A DNA stretch of 64,000 bases. It comes from an uncultured Bacteroidia bacterium. Lineage in GTDB: Bacteria > Bacteroidota > Bacteroidia > Bacteroidales > F082. Numbering within the stretch: the stretch's first letter is position 1; each line of letters starts with the position of its first letter. Both the position numbers and the translations under genes were made by a program. Location: the NCBI GenBank assembly GCA_902802535.1, contig CADCML010000001.1, forward strand, positions 1 to 64,000, given 5' to 3'. Below, piece by piece: positions 1 to 7,217 of the stretch. Below the pieces are notes generated by a model. The model worked only from the letters and a program-made list of their open reading frames with translations, did not search any database and had not been told where the DNA came from.

Positions 1-218
1 TAAACCACTTGTTTTTTTTCAAGTTCCACGCAATTGAATCCATCTATGATAGTGTCTTTTGTTGCCTTGATGTTGACATAACCTTCTTCAAACATCCCAT
101 AATAATTATAATGCCACTCTGCTCCCAAAGGCGCAAAAACAATGTCGCTTTTCTGGGCTGTCACCCCTCCCGCCATCAGCAGGAGCGCAAGCAGGGTGAA
201 AAGTCTTGTTGTTTTCAT
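1..218 (-). CDS. Secreted protein, N-terminal fragment (runs off window start)
   Basis: The first 72 codons of a secreted protein that continues beyond the window. The ATG at 218 opens a typical signal peptide (MKTTRLF, a Leu/Ala-rich core, cleavage near AGGVTAQ). The mature part begins KSDIVFAPLGAEWHYNYYG, a start often seen in Bacteroidota secreted proteins that later carry a T9SS sorting domain; that domain is outside the window, so T9SS export is inferred. The signal-peptide DNA is nearly identical to that of three other genes here (starts at 3521, 7216 and 13321). A well-spaced promoter lies directly upstream (243-271). Function of the mature part is not recognisable. Confidence 0.8.
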   Translation of the reverse strand, partial: MKTTRLFTLLALLLMAGGVTAQKSDIVFAPLGAEWHYNYYGMFEEGYVNIKATKDTIIDGFNCVELEKKQVV

Positions 219-224
219 TGTGTT
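163..224 (-). repeat. Signal-peptide leader cassette, copy 1
   Basis: About 60 bp covering the signal-peptide core and start codon. It is nearly identical to copies at 3465-3530, 7161-7217 and 13263-13330, although the mature proteins behind the four copies are unrelated. Confidence 0.75.
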
Positions 225-242
225 ACTGTTTTGAAATTTTCG

Positions 243-271
243 CAAAGTTAATGATAAAGATTACTTGTCAA
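243..271 (-). promoter_or_regulatory. Bacteroidota-type promoter for the gene starting at 218
   Basis: Read on the minus strand: TTG (271-269), 18 bases, TAACTTTG (250-243). This matches the Bacteroidota -33/-7 pattern (TTTG and TAnnTTTG) and leaves a leader of about 20 bases before the ATG at 218. The rest of the 219-428 gap has no convincing gene. Confidence 0.65.
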
Positions 272-428
272 GAGCTTTTCGGGGGCAACTCCTGCCTTGT
301 CCATACTTATTTTTGTTGCCAACTTTTCAAAGTGTTGTTTTTCAATGATTTGAAAAATAGTAGCAAAACGGCTTGTCCCTATTTTTTTTGACAATACGCG
401 ATCTGTTTTCATCCCTCCTAAGGTATTT

Positions 429-1952
429 TCATTCCTTAATCCACTTCCCAACTTCCGCTTCCTTCCCCTCTACAATTACCTTCCAAACATAAACGCCCTC
501 AGCCCAATCCGTTGCATCAATCCCCGTCGCATTCTCTGTGAGGGCTTGGCTGTGGATGAGTTTTCCGTTCGAATCATACACTTCGACATAAGCATTTGGC
601 AGAGCCGTGCGGATATTGAACACATCTTTTCCGGGGTTGGGATAAACTGATGATAAAGCAACAGACTCGTTGCTTTCATCAACAGCTTCAATACCATCCT
701 CGAACATCGGGATGTTGTAAGGTTCATAAACAGACACCCAATGTTTATAAATTGAAGGGTTTTCCTGCGCATCCACCCAAGCGTTGAGGGCATCCACCAT
801 GATGTCGGTTGAAGTGTCGCCTGCCAACACACTCGTTTCCAGTTGGCAGGGACCTGTGGGGAGAAACTCGGCGCACTCGGCTATATTGCCCAGAGTAAAG
901 CCAAACAAGCCAGCATTTTCATAGTTGTTCCAAATATGGCCATAACAGTTTTCCACAAGGCAACCTTCCATGTTTTTGCCAACAATTGAGCCGTCATAAG
1001 TGGCTCTCAATACCGAAATACTCTCGGCGAAACAGTTCTTCACAACAGCCTTATATCCACCTGTTTGTGACTTTGGATCCGTCTCGTTAAAGCAAGCCAC
1101 TCCACCCAATGCGTACGCTCCTCCAAGACATTCCAAAAAATATCCGTAGTAAAAGCAATTGCATATTTCAGCATCAGCATAGCCTCCTTCTGAAAGGTTC
1201 TTGAAAACGATGCCTCCTGCGCGGTCTCCTGCTCCCATAGCATGATTGCCATAGACATAAGCACAATTCCTGATTGTGGAATTGCGGTTCAGTCCGGCCA
1301 CCCCTCCAAGATTATTCACATCCATACCACTGGAACTCACAAAAATCTTGACAATGCAGCCATCCACCAATGACAATGAATCTGCAAAGCCGACCATGCC
1401 CCCATCGTAATATTGTTCATAATCCGGCCCAAAAACAAGGTGACGATTGGCAAGACCACCTGAATTGATAGTAATATCTTTCACGATGCCATGACATATA
1501 TATCCGAAGAATCCAAAATCAAGATTGGTCTCTTCGTCGCTTATCCCACCTTGATTCAGTCCAATGTACAAACCATCAAGTGTATGACCACCTCCATCGA
1601 AAGTGCCCTTGAAAGGATGCTCCCGGCTGCCAATAGGCGTAAAGCGCAATTTTGCCACGGCTTCAAAGTCTATATCGTTAGTTAGTCGCACAGTGCGGCC
1701 GTTGAAGTCATCTGGAATGCAACCGTTCAAGCCATTCACCACACTTGGAAGCCAAGCCAAGCCTTCTACCGTCGAGATTTCTACATTGCCATTGACATCA
1801 ATAACATAACCAGTGGGCTGCTCTGTAACCTCATCAATCCAATAAGGGTAATTTATGTAATCCCTTTCTTTTTCCATTCCGTCTGCGCCTTGCGCGTGAC
1901 ACAATGCCGCCGAAAAAAGAAATGCGGCAAACATAATCGTAGTCTTTTTCAT
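429..1952 (-). CDS. T9SS cargo protein with GLUG-like repeats
   Basis: 507 residues. The signal peptide is about residues 1-20 (MKKTTIMFAAFLFSAALCHA), differing from the shared leader cassette. The body has glycine-rich repeats of the GLUG/adhesin type (GGGHTLDGLYIG, GGMVGFAD, GGVAGLN), typical of beta-helical surface proteins. The C-terminus is a T9SS type A sorting domain: VYPNPGKDVFNI, then VEVYDSNGKLIHSQ, AEGVYVWKV and a terminal KWIKE. This predicts export across the outer membrane by T9SS and attachment or release at the surface. It lies 21 bases downstream of the gene ending at 1974 and shares a closely similar sorting domain with it, so the two are probably one transcript and partly duplicated. 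Ligand or substrate unknown. Confidence 0.88.
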   Translation of the reverse strand: MKKTTIMFAAFLFSAALCHAQGADGMEKERDYINYPYWIDEVTEQPTGYVIDVNGNVEISTVEGLAWLPSVVNGLNGCIPDDFNGRTVRLTNDIDFEAVAKLRFTPIGSREHPFKGTFDGGGHTLDGLYIGLNQGGISDEETNLDFGFFGYICHGIVKDITINSGGLANRHLVFGPDYEQYYDGGMVGFADSLSLVDGCIVKIFVSSSGMDVNNLGGVAGLNRNSTIRNCAYVYGNHAMGAGDRAGGIVFKNLSEGGYADAEICNCFYYGYFLECLGGAYALGGVACFNETDPKSQTGGYKAVVKNCFAESISVLRATYDGSIVGKNMEGCLVENCYGHIWNNYENAGLFGFTLGNIAECAEFLPTGPCQLETSVLAGDTSTDIMVDALNAWVDAQENPSIYKHWVSVYEPYNIPMFEDGIEAVDESNESVALSSVYPNPGKDVFNIRTALPNAYVEVYDSNGKLIHSQALTENATGIDATDWAEGVYVWKVIVEGKEAEVGKWIKE

Positions 1953-1973
1953 ATTCTGTTGATTTTTAATTTG

Positions 1974-3521
1974 TTATTCTTTAATCCATTTCCCCGTTTC
2001 CACTAAGGTCCCTGAGCCCGTCGAAGGGCCGGCTTGATTCGTGTAAACTTTCCAGACATACACTCCCGAAGGCCAAGCCGCCGCGTCAATAGTCGTCACA
2101 TTGTCCGTGATTCTTTGGCTATGCATGAGCCTTCCATTGAGGTCGAAAACCTCCAAGTGGGCATTTTCCAAGGACGTGCGGATATTCAGCACATCCCTTC
2201 CCGGATTGGGATAGGCCGTAGCCACGGCAAAGCCATGGGAATGAGCTTCCTCTACATTCAGGAAATCCTTAGGCGTGATTCTGTAAACACAATAGTCTGT
2301 CGATCCAGAATCTTTGCCACGGAAACAGCTCAAAATGCAACCTCCTGCCGGACAAGCCGAAATGGTATTGGGAGCCAAACTTAAGTCGGGCTTGAAGTAA
2401 ATCTCACTCCGTTTGTTCAAATCCTCGTCCATAAGCCCTACATAGACATTGTAATATCCCTCGCTTTCCGTTTGCCCAGTTCCTTTGAATAATGGCAAAT
2501 CCATCCAACCAAGCATATACACCTCACCATTAGGACTAAAACTCATCCCATAGCCTTCATCCTTACGATAGGGATTGATGATGCCAAAAGTCCAATTCAC
2601 AAGGTTGAATTCCTCATCGTAAACGGTTGTGATGACATTCGTTCGTTCATCCTGATATACCCATGCGTCTTCACTGCCAACCGAATAAGTACGACCGTTG
2701 TATGGATTGAATCGCATTGAGCAAACATCGTTGGAAATAGCGTATAACCATCCACTCATATTCTGGTTGGAATAGTGTACCCTACCCACAGAATCAGCGA
2801 CAGAGATTGTGTTAAGGTCGGCATCAAGGGTGTAACAATCAAAGTCATACCTCTCATTCATCAAAATGAAGCGAAAACCCAAAGAATCAGGTGCCGAGAA
2901 GAAAAAGTTGGTCAAAGAGGCTTTATAGTCGCGAAACACCCTTTCCTTTATTATATTGCCCTCATTGTTAAACTTTACCAAGTGCATGGATTCTTTTTGG
3001 TCAATCATCCATAGACTGTCAACGGGATATGACAAAGTCAGGCTACCGTCCTTTGAAAAAACGGGGTAAATCATATTTGTGTAAAACTGGGTTACTGATG
3101 GATGGTTGAAGTCAGAGCCGTCCCAATTGTAACCAGTATAAGTCAGCGAAAGGCCATCAGGATCAATATCAACAACACAAAGCAGAGGAAGCGTGTCGTT
3201 GTCATCCAAACGAAACGAGACATAACGGAGTTTCCCATTCATGAAATTGGCATGCCGCCACAATTCCAGTCGGTTATCGGGCAAACTGATGGAATCAAGG
3301 ATTTCGCCCTCGTATGTGATTTTCATAAGTGCGCGGCTTCCTGAGTCGGTTGCTGCAAATGCAAGGAAAGCATTTTCGTCAATACAATATACACTTGTAA
3401 CCCTGACATTATCCGACCTGTAAATCACTTCGAGGTCTTGAGGATACTCTTGCGCTTGCATCGTCACCCTTCCCGCCATCAGCAGGAGCGCAAGCAGGGT
3501 GAAAAGTCTAATGTTTTTCAT
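1974..3521 (-). CDS. T9SS cargo protein of unknown function
   Basis: 515 residues from the ATG at 3521. That start is chosen because it opens a normal signal peptide (MKNIRLFTLLALLLMAG, cleavage near MQAQ); the open frame continues to 3701 only through repeat DNA. The mature part (residues about 25-430) has no domain I recognise; it is rich in short beta-type segments. The end is a T9SS type A sorting domain (AYPNPGRDVLNI, LEVFDLNGRLMHSQ, PSGVYVWKV, KWIKE), closely similar to that of the gene at 429-1952. Just before the last KWIKE strand the domain carries an extra stretch, AGPSTGSGTLV, encoded by a common palindromic repeat (2007-2030), absent in the neighbour. First gene of a probable two-gene transcript. 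Confidence 0.85.
   Translation of the reverse strand: MKNIRLFTLLALLLMAGRVTMQAQEYPQDLEVIYRSDNVRVTSVYCIDENAFLAFAATDSGSRALMKITYEGEILDSISLPDNRLELWRHANFMNGKLRYVSFRLDDNDTLPLLCVVDIDPDGLSLTYTGYNWDGSDFNHPSVTQFYTNMIYPVFSKDGSLTLSYPVDSLWMIDQKESMHLVKFNNEGNIIKERVFRDYKASLTNFFFSAPDSLGFRFILMNERYDFDCYTLDADLNTISVADSVGRVHYSNQNMSGWLYAISNDVCSMRFNPYNGRTYSVGSEDAWVYQDERTNVITTVYDEEFNLVNWTFGIINPYRKDEGYGMSFSPNGEVYMLGWMDLPLFKGTGQTESEGYYNVYVGLMDEDLNKRSEIYFKPDLSLAPNTISACPAGGCILSCFRGKDSGSTDYCVYRITPKDFLNVEEAHSHGFAVATAYPNPGRDVLNIRTSLENAHLEVFDLNGRLMHSQRITDNVTTIDAAAWPSGVYVWKVYTNQAGPSTGSGTLVETGKWIKE
2007..2030. repeat. Short palindromic repeat inserted in frame in a sorting domain
   Basis: A 24-bp imperfect palindrome built from CCCTGAGC and TCGAAGGG halves, a type of short repeat common in Bacteroidota genomes (from memory). 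Here it lies inside the coding region and adds GPSTGSGT to the T9SS sorting domain without breaking the frame. A related half-motif (TTCGACAGGCTCA) sits in dnaX at 23996-24009. Confidence 0.7.
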
Positions 3522-3530
3522 TGTGTTTTG
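3465..3530 (-). repeat. Signal-peptide leader cassette, copy 2
   Basis: Same cassette as at 163-224. In this copy and in copy 4 (13263-13330) the similarity continues upstream of the start codon through the inverted-repeat element and into repeat R, for about 340 bp in total. Confidence 0.75.
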
Positions 3531-3563
3531 ATTGTGATGTTTTGTCATTTCAGTTGCGCTTGT

Positions 3564-3687
3564 CGTCACTGCGAGGAACGAATCCGTCCAAATAATTCGC
3601 TTCATTCGCCTAATTCGCCGTTTTATCGTTATCGGCGAATTGAACGGATTTCGCGAATTGGATTGCTTCACTTCGTTCGCAATGACG
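3564..3687. repeat. Inverted-repeat element, copy 1
   Basis: Imperfect inverted repeat whose ends are CGTCACTGCGAGGAACGAA and its near complement ending GCAATGACG. A second, inner inverted repeat (AATTCGCCG / CGGCGAATT) lies at about 3611-3640. Other copies with the same ends are at 11523-11611 and 13363-13486. It has no coding potential of its own, although an open frame passes through it. Probably a non-autonomous palindromic element. Confidence 0.7.
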
Positions 3688-3742
3688 CGAAGCGACAACA
3701 AAACTATAACAAAAATCCACTAAAAATTCAACCCCAAAGGCC

Positions 3743-3810
3743 AAGTACAGATTTTTCTTTTTAACTCATATTGACAATCAATGAGTTACAAGAAAAAAGT
3801 ACAGATTTTT
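3743..3810 (+). repeat. Dispersed repeat R, copy R1 (solo)
   Basis: About 70 bp: GTACAGATTTTT, a palindromic core (AACTCAT ... ATGAGTT) with pyrimidine/purine arms, then a second direct GTACAGATTTTT. Copies R2 (9850-9920), R3 (13540-13617) and R4 (14774-14849) have the same orientation. R1 ends two bases before the stop codon of the regulator at 3812-5452 and has no RhuM gene next to it, unlike the other three copies. Confidence 0.75.
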
Positions 3811-3811
3811 T

Positions 3812-5452
3812 TCAGTCCGTTAGGGTGGAAATCGAGGCGAAATCAACCTTTTTGTTGAGCTTTGAGCGGTATTTCATCACCGTATTTTCGCTAATACCGA
3901 GCAGGTCGGCCTCCTCCTTGATGCGGAATTGGAAGAACGACAGGAAGACGAGATTCAACTCCGTCTTGTTCAAATCGGGATAGGCCGACTTCAGTTTTTC
4001 GAGGGCATTGGGATAAACGGTCTCAAAAGCCTCCATGATGCGCTGCAAGCGGTCTTTCTGCCCTGTCTGGTAAATCGCCACCACCTGCTGTTGCAGCATC
4101 TCCTTCTGCTGCACCGTGAGTTGCTCCAAATCCGCTTGCAGTTGGCGTTGCGCCTCGTGGAGTTGCAGTGTTTCCAATTCCTTGTTTTTGCGATAGCGCA
4201 ACACGAAAAGCCACAATAGCAACAGTGCTATGACAAGCATGGCTATCAGGAGATAGAGCCACATGCGTTTCAACTTTTGTTCGCTATCCACACGCTGGAG
4301 TTCCAGTTGGCGGTCGTACTCTTCCTTCACTTCCGACACTGCCTTGCCGCCATTGTCAAATTTGCGCCTGTCATCCATATATTTTTCAGCATACGACAAG
4401 GCGTTTTCCAAATCGCCTAAGGCTTTGTATGACTTGTACAAATACATGTTGGCATTCATTTTCCACACTTCCAACCCATCCAGTTCCAGAATCTGTTTGG
4501 CATAATGGATGCAAGAGTCATACTGCCTCAGTTCGTAATAGGCGTGGGCGAGTCCGTCGTTGGCGGTCGATTTAAACCTGTCCATCAAATCGCCAACCTT
4601 CAGTGCCTCCTTTTCTTCCAAAATGGCCTGTTGCAACAGACGCGACTTCTCGTCGTCAGCAATGTCTTTCTGTTTCTCATAACGATAAAGCAAATGCAAG
4701 GCAACGGCGATATGGCAAACCGCCTGATGGCTGGCAACACCCGTCATCTTAGCAGAGTGAAAACTTCTTTCCAAATACATCATACTGCTGTCATATTCCT
4801 TGACGTACAGGTATGAATCACCCAAAAGGAGCGCAGCCATCCAATGCTTGTCATGCCATTGCTTCTCATATAGAAACCCTTCAACCTCTTTCAATATTCC
4901 TATACCTTCTCTGGGATAACCAAAGTCACAGTAAATTTTCCCAAGCCGCCGATAAATTTCGCTTTTCACCCGGTCGATTTCGTCCTGTTCGGTAGTCGGT
5001 GCGGGAGAAAAAAGCACGAAACGCTCGTCCACGTGACGGCATTGGTCAATGCTTTGCTTGGCTTTCAACTGGTTGTCGATGAACAACTGATGCTTCTGTG
5101 GCAACGACTGGCAAGCGTAAGCCCTCGCATTATAGGTTCTAGCCTCAAAATACTTGTCATCGCCGCCAATAAATTGGTCTTCAGCTACTTGCAGAAGCGA
5201 ATCTATCTCAATATTCCAATACACCTCGTTGTGCAGAATATCTAATCGCAACAGGCAATAATGCGCCCGTTCTTTCTCTGAAAGCACCGAAAGATTCAGT
5301 GTGTCAAGGATTTGCATGGCACTATCGGGTTTGCTTTGGAAAAAACATTCCACGCGATAGAGCATGTCTTCCTCGGGCGGAGGCGGCGCGCCGTGCTTGG
5401 TACAAGCGACCAAAAGAAAATATGCCAACATTATGAGCAACCACGGTTTCAT
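3812..5452 (-). CDS. Membrane-spanning TPR regulator with C-terminal LuxR-type HTH
   Basis: 546 residues. N-terminal lipoprotein-like signal (LLVAC, Cys17), then a region of helical TPR-like repeats (about 30-390), one membrane helix (about 397-418, followed by RYRKNK), a Gln/Glu-rich coiled coil (about 420-470) and a C-terminal helix-turn-helix (about 495-540; KEEADLLGISENTVMKYRS) of the LuxR/sigma-70 region 4 kind. The predicted topology puts the TPR part in the periplasm and the DNA-binding part in the cytoplasm, suggesting a one-component transmembrane sensor-regulator (inference). It lies 24 bases downstream of a T9SS cargo gene (5477-7216), itself coupled to the C10 peptidase gene, so it may control that operon. 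A close paralogue is at 15590-17242. Confidence 0.82.
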   Translation of the reverse strand: MKPWLLIMLAYFLLVACTKHGAPPPPEEDMLYRVECFFQSKPDSAMQILDTLNLSVLSEKERAHYCLLRLDILHNEVYWNIEIDSLLQVAEDQFIGGDDKYFEARTYNARAYACQSLPQKHQLFIDNQLKAKQSIDQCRHVDERFVLFSPAPTTEQDEIDRVKSEIYRRLGKIYCDFGYPREGIGILKEVEGFLYEKQWHDKHWMAALLLGDSYLYVKEYDSSMMYLERSFHSAKMTGVASHQAVCHIAVALHLLYRYEKQKDIADDEKSRLLQQAILEEKEALKVGDLMDRFKSTANDGLAHAYYELRQYDSCIHYAKQILELDGLEVWKMNANMYLYKSYKALGDLENALSYAEKYMDDRRKFDNGGKAVSEVKEEYDRQLELQRVDSEQKLKRMWLYLLIAMLVIALLLLWLFVLRYRKNKELETLQLHEAQRQLQADLEQLTVQQKEMLQQQVVAIYQTGQKDRLQRIMEAFETVYPNALEKLKSAYPDLNKTELNLVFLSFFQFRIKEEADLLGISENTVMKYRSKLNKKVDFASISTLTD

Positions 5453-5476
5453 GGCTGCAAAATTAAGAATTGTTTT

Positions 5477-7216
5477 TTACCTCACAACAAATTTCACCGT
5501 AGTGCCATCAACTATGAGCAAATATATCCCAGAAGGCAGAGCCGACACGTCCAGTTGTTGGTTGTCACCCATGAGATTGCCTGATTGCAAGGTCTGGCCC
5601 ATTAGGTTGGTGATGCGGTAAGTTGGGGTCGGAAGAGACGCACGGCCGTGCGTTTCAACGAACAGAACGCCGTTGGTGGGGTTGGGATAGACATTGAACG
5701 GTTGCGTTTCCTGGTCTGCGAAACCCACAGTAGGCGCAGGTCCGAAAATGGGAAAGCCGCCATTTGTCATGTTCTCGTCTTCCATCCAACTACATTCGTT
5801 CATGGCACCTTGATTCAAGGCTTCGGTCAGGTCGGTAGTGCCATATTGGGATGTCTCGAGAATCCATGTGGTGGCTGAGGCTCCTTCATTGAAAGCACAC
5901 GAGCCTGGAACAGAAAAGGAGGGCCAATCGAAACCGTAGGGGTTCACATCGTACTCGCCAAACCAATACCAATTGCGAATGTTTGAACTATTGCTCATGC
6001 CTGCCGCGATGATTCCGTACCAAGCATTGTTGGTATGCGGGTTGGCGGGCGGAATAATGGCTCCTGCGTTATACACATTACGAATATAACCGGTAGAGCC
6101 TCCTGTTCCAGTGATGCCGCCCATCTGCACGACCTCGGGTTGACCCGAAAGAACTATGCATTGCACATCGCCGCAATTGTAACAATTTGAGATTGCCCCA
6201 TCGGCACCAGCTATGCCGCCCGCGCAAATCAAGTCATGTGCCGAACCTGTGGCTGTTACGTTTGCCCGATTGCCGCACATGGCAATCTTGGTTTGCATAG
6301 CGGTGCCGATGATGCCGCCTGCAATTCCACCTTCCACCGTCGCCTTGTCGTGGTTGATGCAAAACACGATTTCGCCGAAATCATCCATTTGGCCGACCAT
6401 GCCGCCTGCAATGCTGTAGGAAGAAATCATGCCGTAGTTTTCGCAATCGTGAAGAGAGAAACTGCCAGCACCTATGATGCCACCACACATGACGCTACCC
6501 GAAATATTACCAAGATTCACACAATGACTAATACACATGTTGCCGCTCAAAATCTCCGTGTAACCCGCAATGCCCCCAGTATAAAGCATCCCGGAAATGC
6601 TGACATAATTCACGCAATCCTTGACGCATAGGGTGTCGGCTCCGATGGTGTCCACGATATAATGGCCAACGATACCACCTTGTTTGCTCGCAATTCCATC
6701 CACGAGGCCGTGAGAAGTGCAGTTGATGATGTTCGTGTTGGTGGCCTTGCCGACAACCAAGCCATCGGCGCCTTGCGGATTGAGATAGTTATCCATCTTG
6801 GCATCCGTCAGGCGGATGTTACAAACCGTGGCATTTCGTGTTATGCCAAACAGCCCTGAAAAGTCGACATTGGTAACATACATGTCCCTGATGGTAAACT
6901 GATTGCCATCGAAACGACCCGAAAAGGGAAATTCCTCCGTGCCGATGGGTTGCCACTCTTGCCCTTCCGAACCGTTGAGGCAGATGGTGTCGGTGAGGAG
7001 GTAACATGCATTGCCGCCTGTGCCATTGTTGGTTTGGTAGGCCATCAAAGCCAATTGCTCCGCCGTGGCGATTTGATAGGGATTCCCGAAGGTGCCGTCA
7101 CCACCCGCGAAGGTTTCAGCCACCGTTCCGTCCCAGCACGTGATTTGCGCTTGCAGTTTCGCCCCTCCCGCCATCAGCAGAAGCGCAAGCAGGGTGTAAA
7201 TCCTTGTTGTTTTCAT
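5477..7216 (-). CDS. T9SS cargo protein with GLUG repeats
   Basis: 579 residues. Signal peptide MKTTRIYTLLALLLMAGG with cleavage near LQAQ, encoded by leader cassette copy 3. The body carries at least seven GLUG-type motifs (GGIVGHY, GGIAGYTE, GGIIGAGS, GGMVGQMD, GGIIGTAM, GGIAGADG, GGITGTGG), the usual signature of repetitive surface or adhesin-like proteins. The C-terminus is a T9SS sorting domain (VYPNPTNGVLFVE, ITNLMGQTLQSG, PSGIYLLIV, ending KFVVR). The ATG at 7216 overlaps the stop of the C10 peptidase gene by 4 bases, so translation is probably coupled. Confidence 0.88.
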   Translation of the reverse strand: MKTTRIYTLLALLLMAGGAKLQAQITCWDGTVAETFAGGDGTFGNPYQIATAEQLALMAYQTNNGTGGNACYLLTDTICLNGSEGQEWQPIGTEEFPFSGRFDGNQFTIRDMYVTNVDFSGLFGITRNATVCNIRLTDAKMDNYLNPQGADGLVVGKATNTNIINCTSHGLVDGIASKQGGIVGHYIVDTIGADTLCVKDCVNYVSISGMLYTGGIAGYTEILSGNMCISHCVNLGNISGSVMCGGIIGAGSFSLHDCENYGMISSYSIAGGMVGQMDDFGEIVFCINHDKATVEGGIAGGIIGTAMQTKIAMCGNRANVTATGSAHDLICAGGIAGADGAISNCYNCGDVQCIVLSGQPEVVQMGGITGTGGSTGYIRNVYNAGAIIPPANPHTNNAWYGIIAAGMSNSSNIRNWYWFGEYDVNPYGFDWPSFSVPGSCAFNEGASATTWILETSQYGTTDLTEALNQGAMNECSWMEDENMTNGGFPIFGPAPTVGFADQETQPFNVYPNPTNGVLFVETHGRASLPTPTYRITNLMGQTLQSGNLMGDNQQLDVSALPSGIYLLIVDGTTVKFVVR

Positions 7217-7217
7217 C
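7161..7217 (-). repeat. Signal-peptide leader cassette, copy 3
   Basis: Same signal-peptide cassette as at 163-224. Here it is joined directly to the end of the C10 peptidase gene, so that the ATG of the cassette overlaps that gene's stop codon; the upstream similarity seen in copies 2 and 4 is absent. Confidence 0.7.

Noticed and set aside
248..412. Minus-strand 54-codon frame (start ATG at 412, end at 248) preceded by an AGGAGGG sequence
   Set aside because: The purine-rich site is directly next to the ATG, too close for normal use. The frame runs through the promoter of the next gene and resembles no family I know. Possible but unsupported.
3438..3764. Small frames across the leader cassette and inverted-repeat element (also at 13229-13590)
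   Set aside because: They arise from repeat DNA, recur wherever the repeat occurs and have no protein-like features.
3743..3810. Repeat R as an ordinary transcription terminator
   Set aside because: The palindromic core is not followed by a clean T-run in either direction, and R3 and R4 lie around a gene rather than only at its end.
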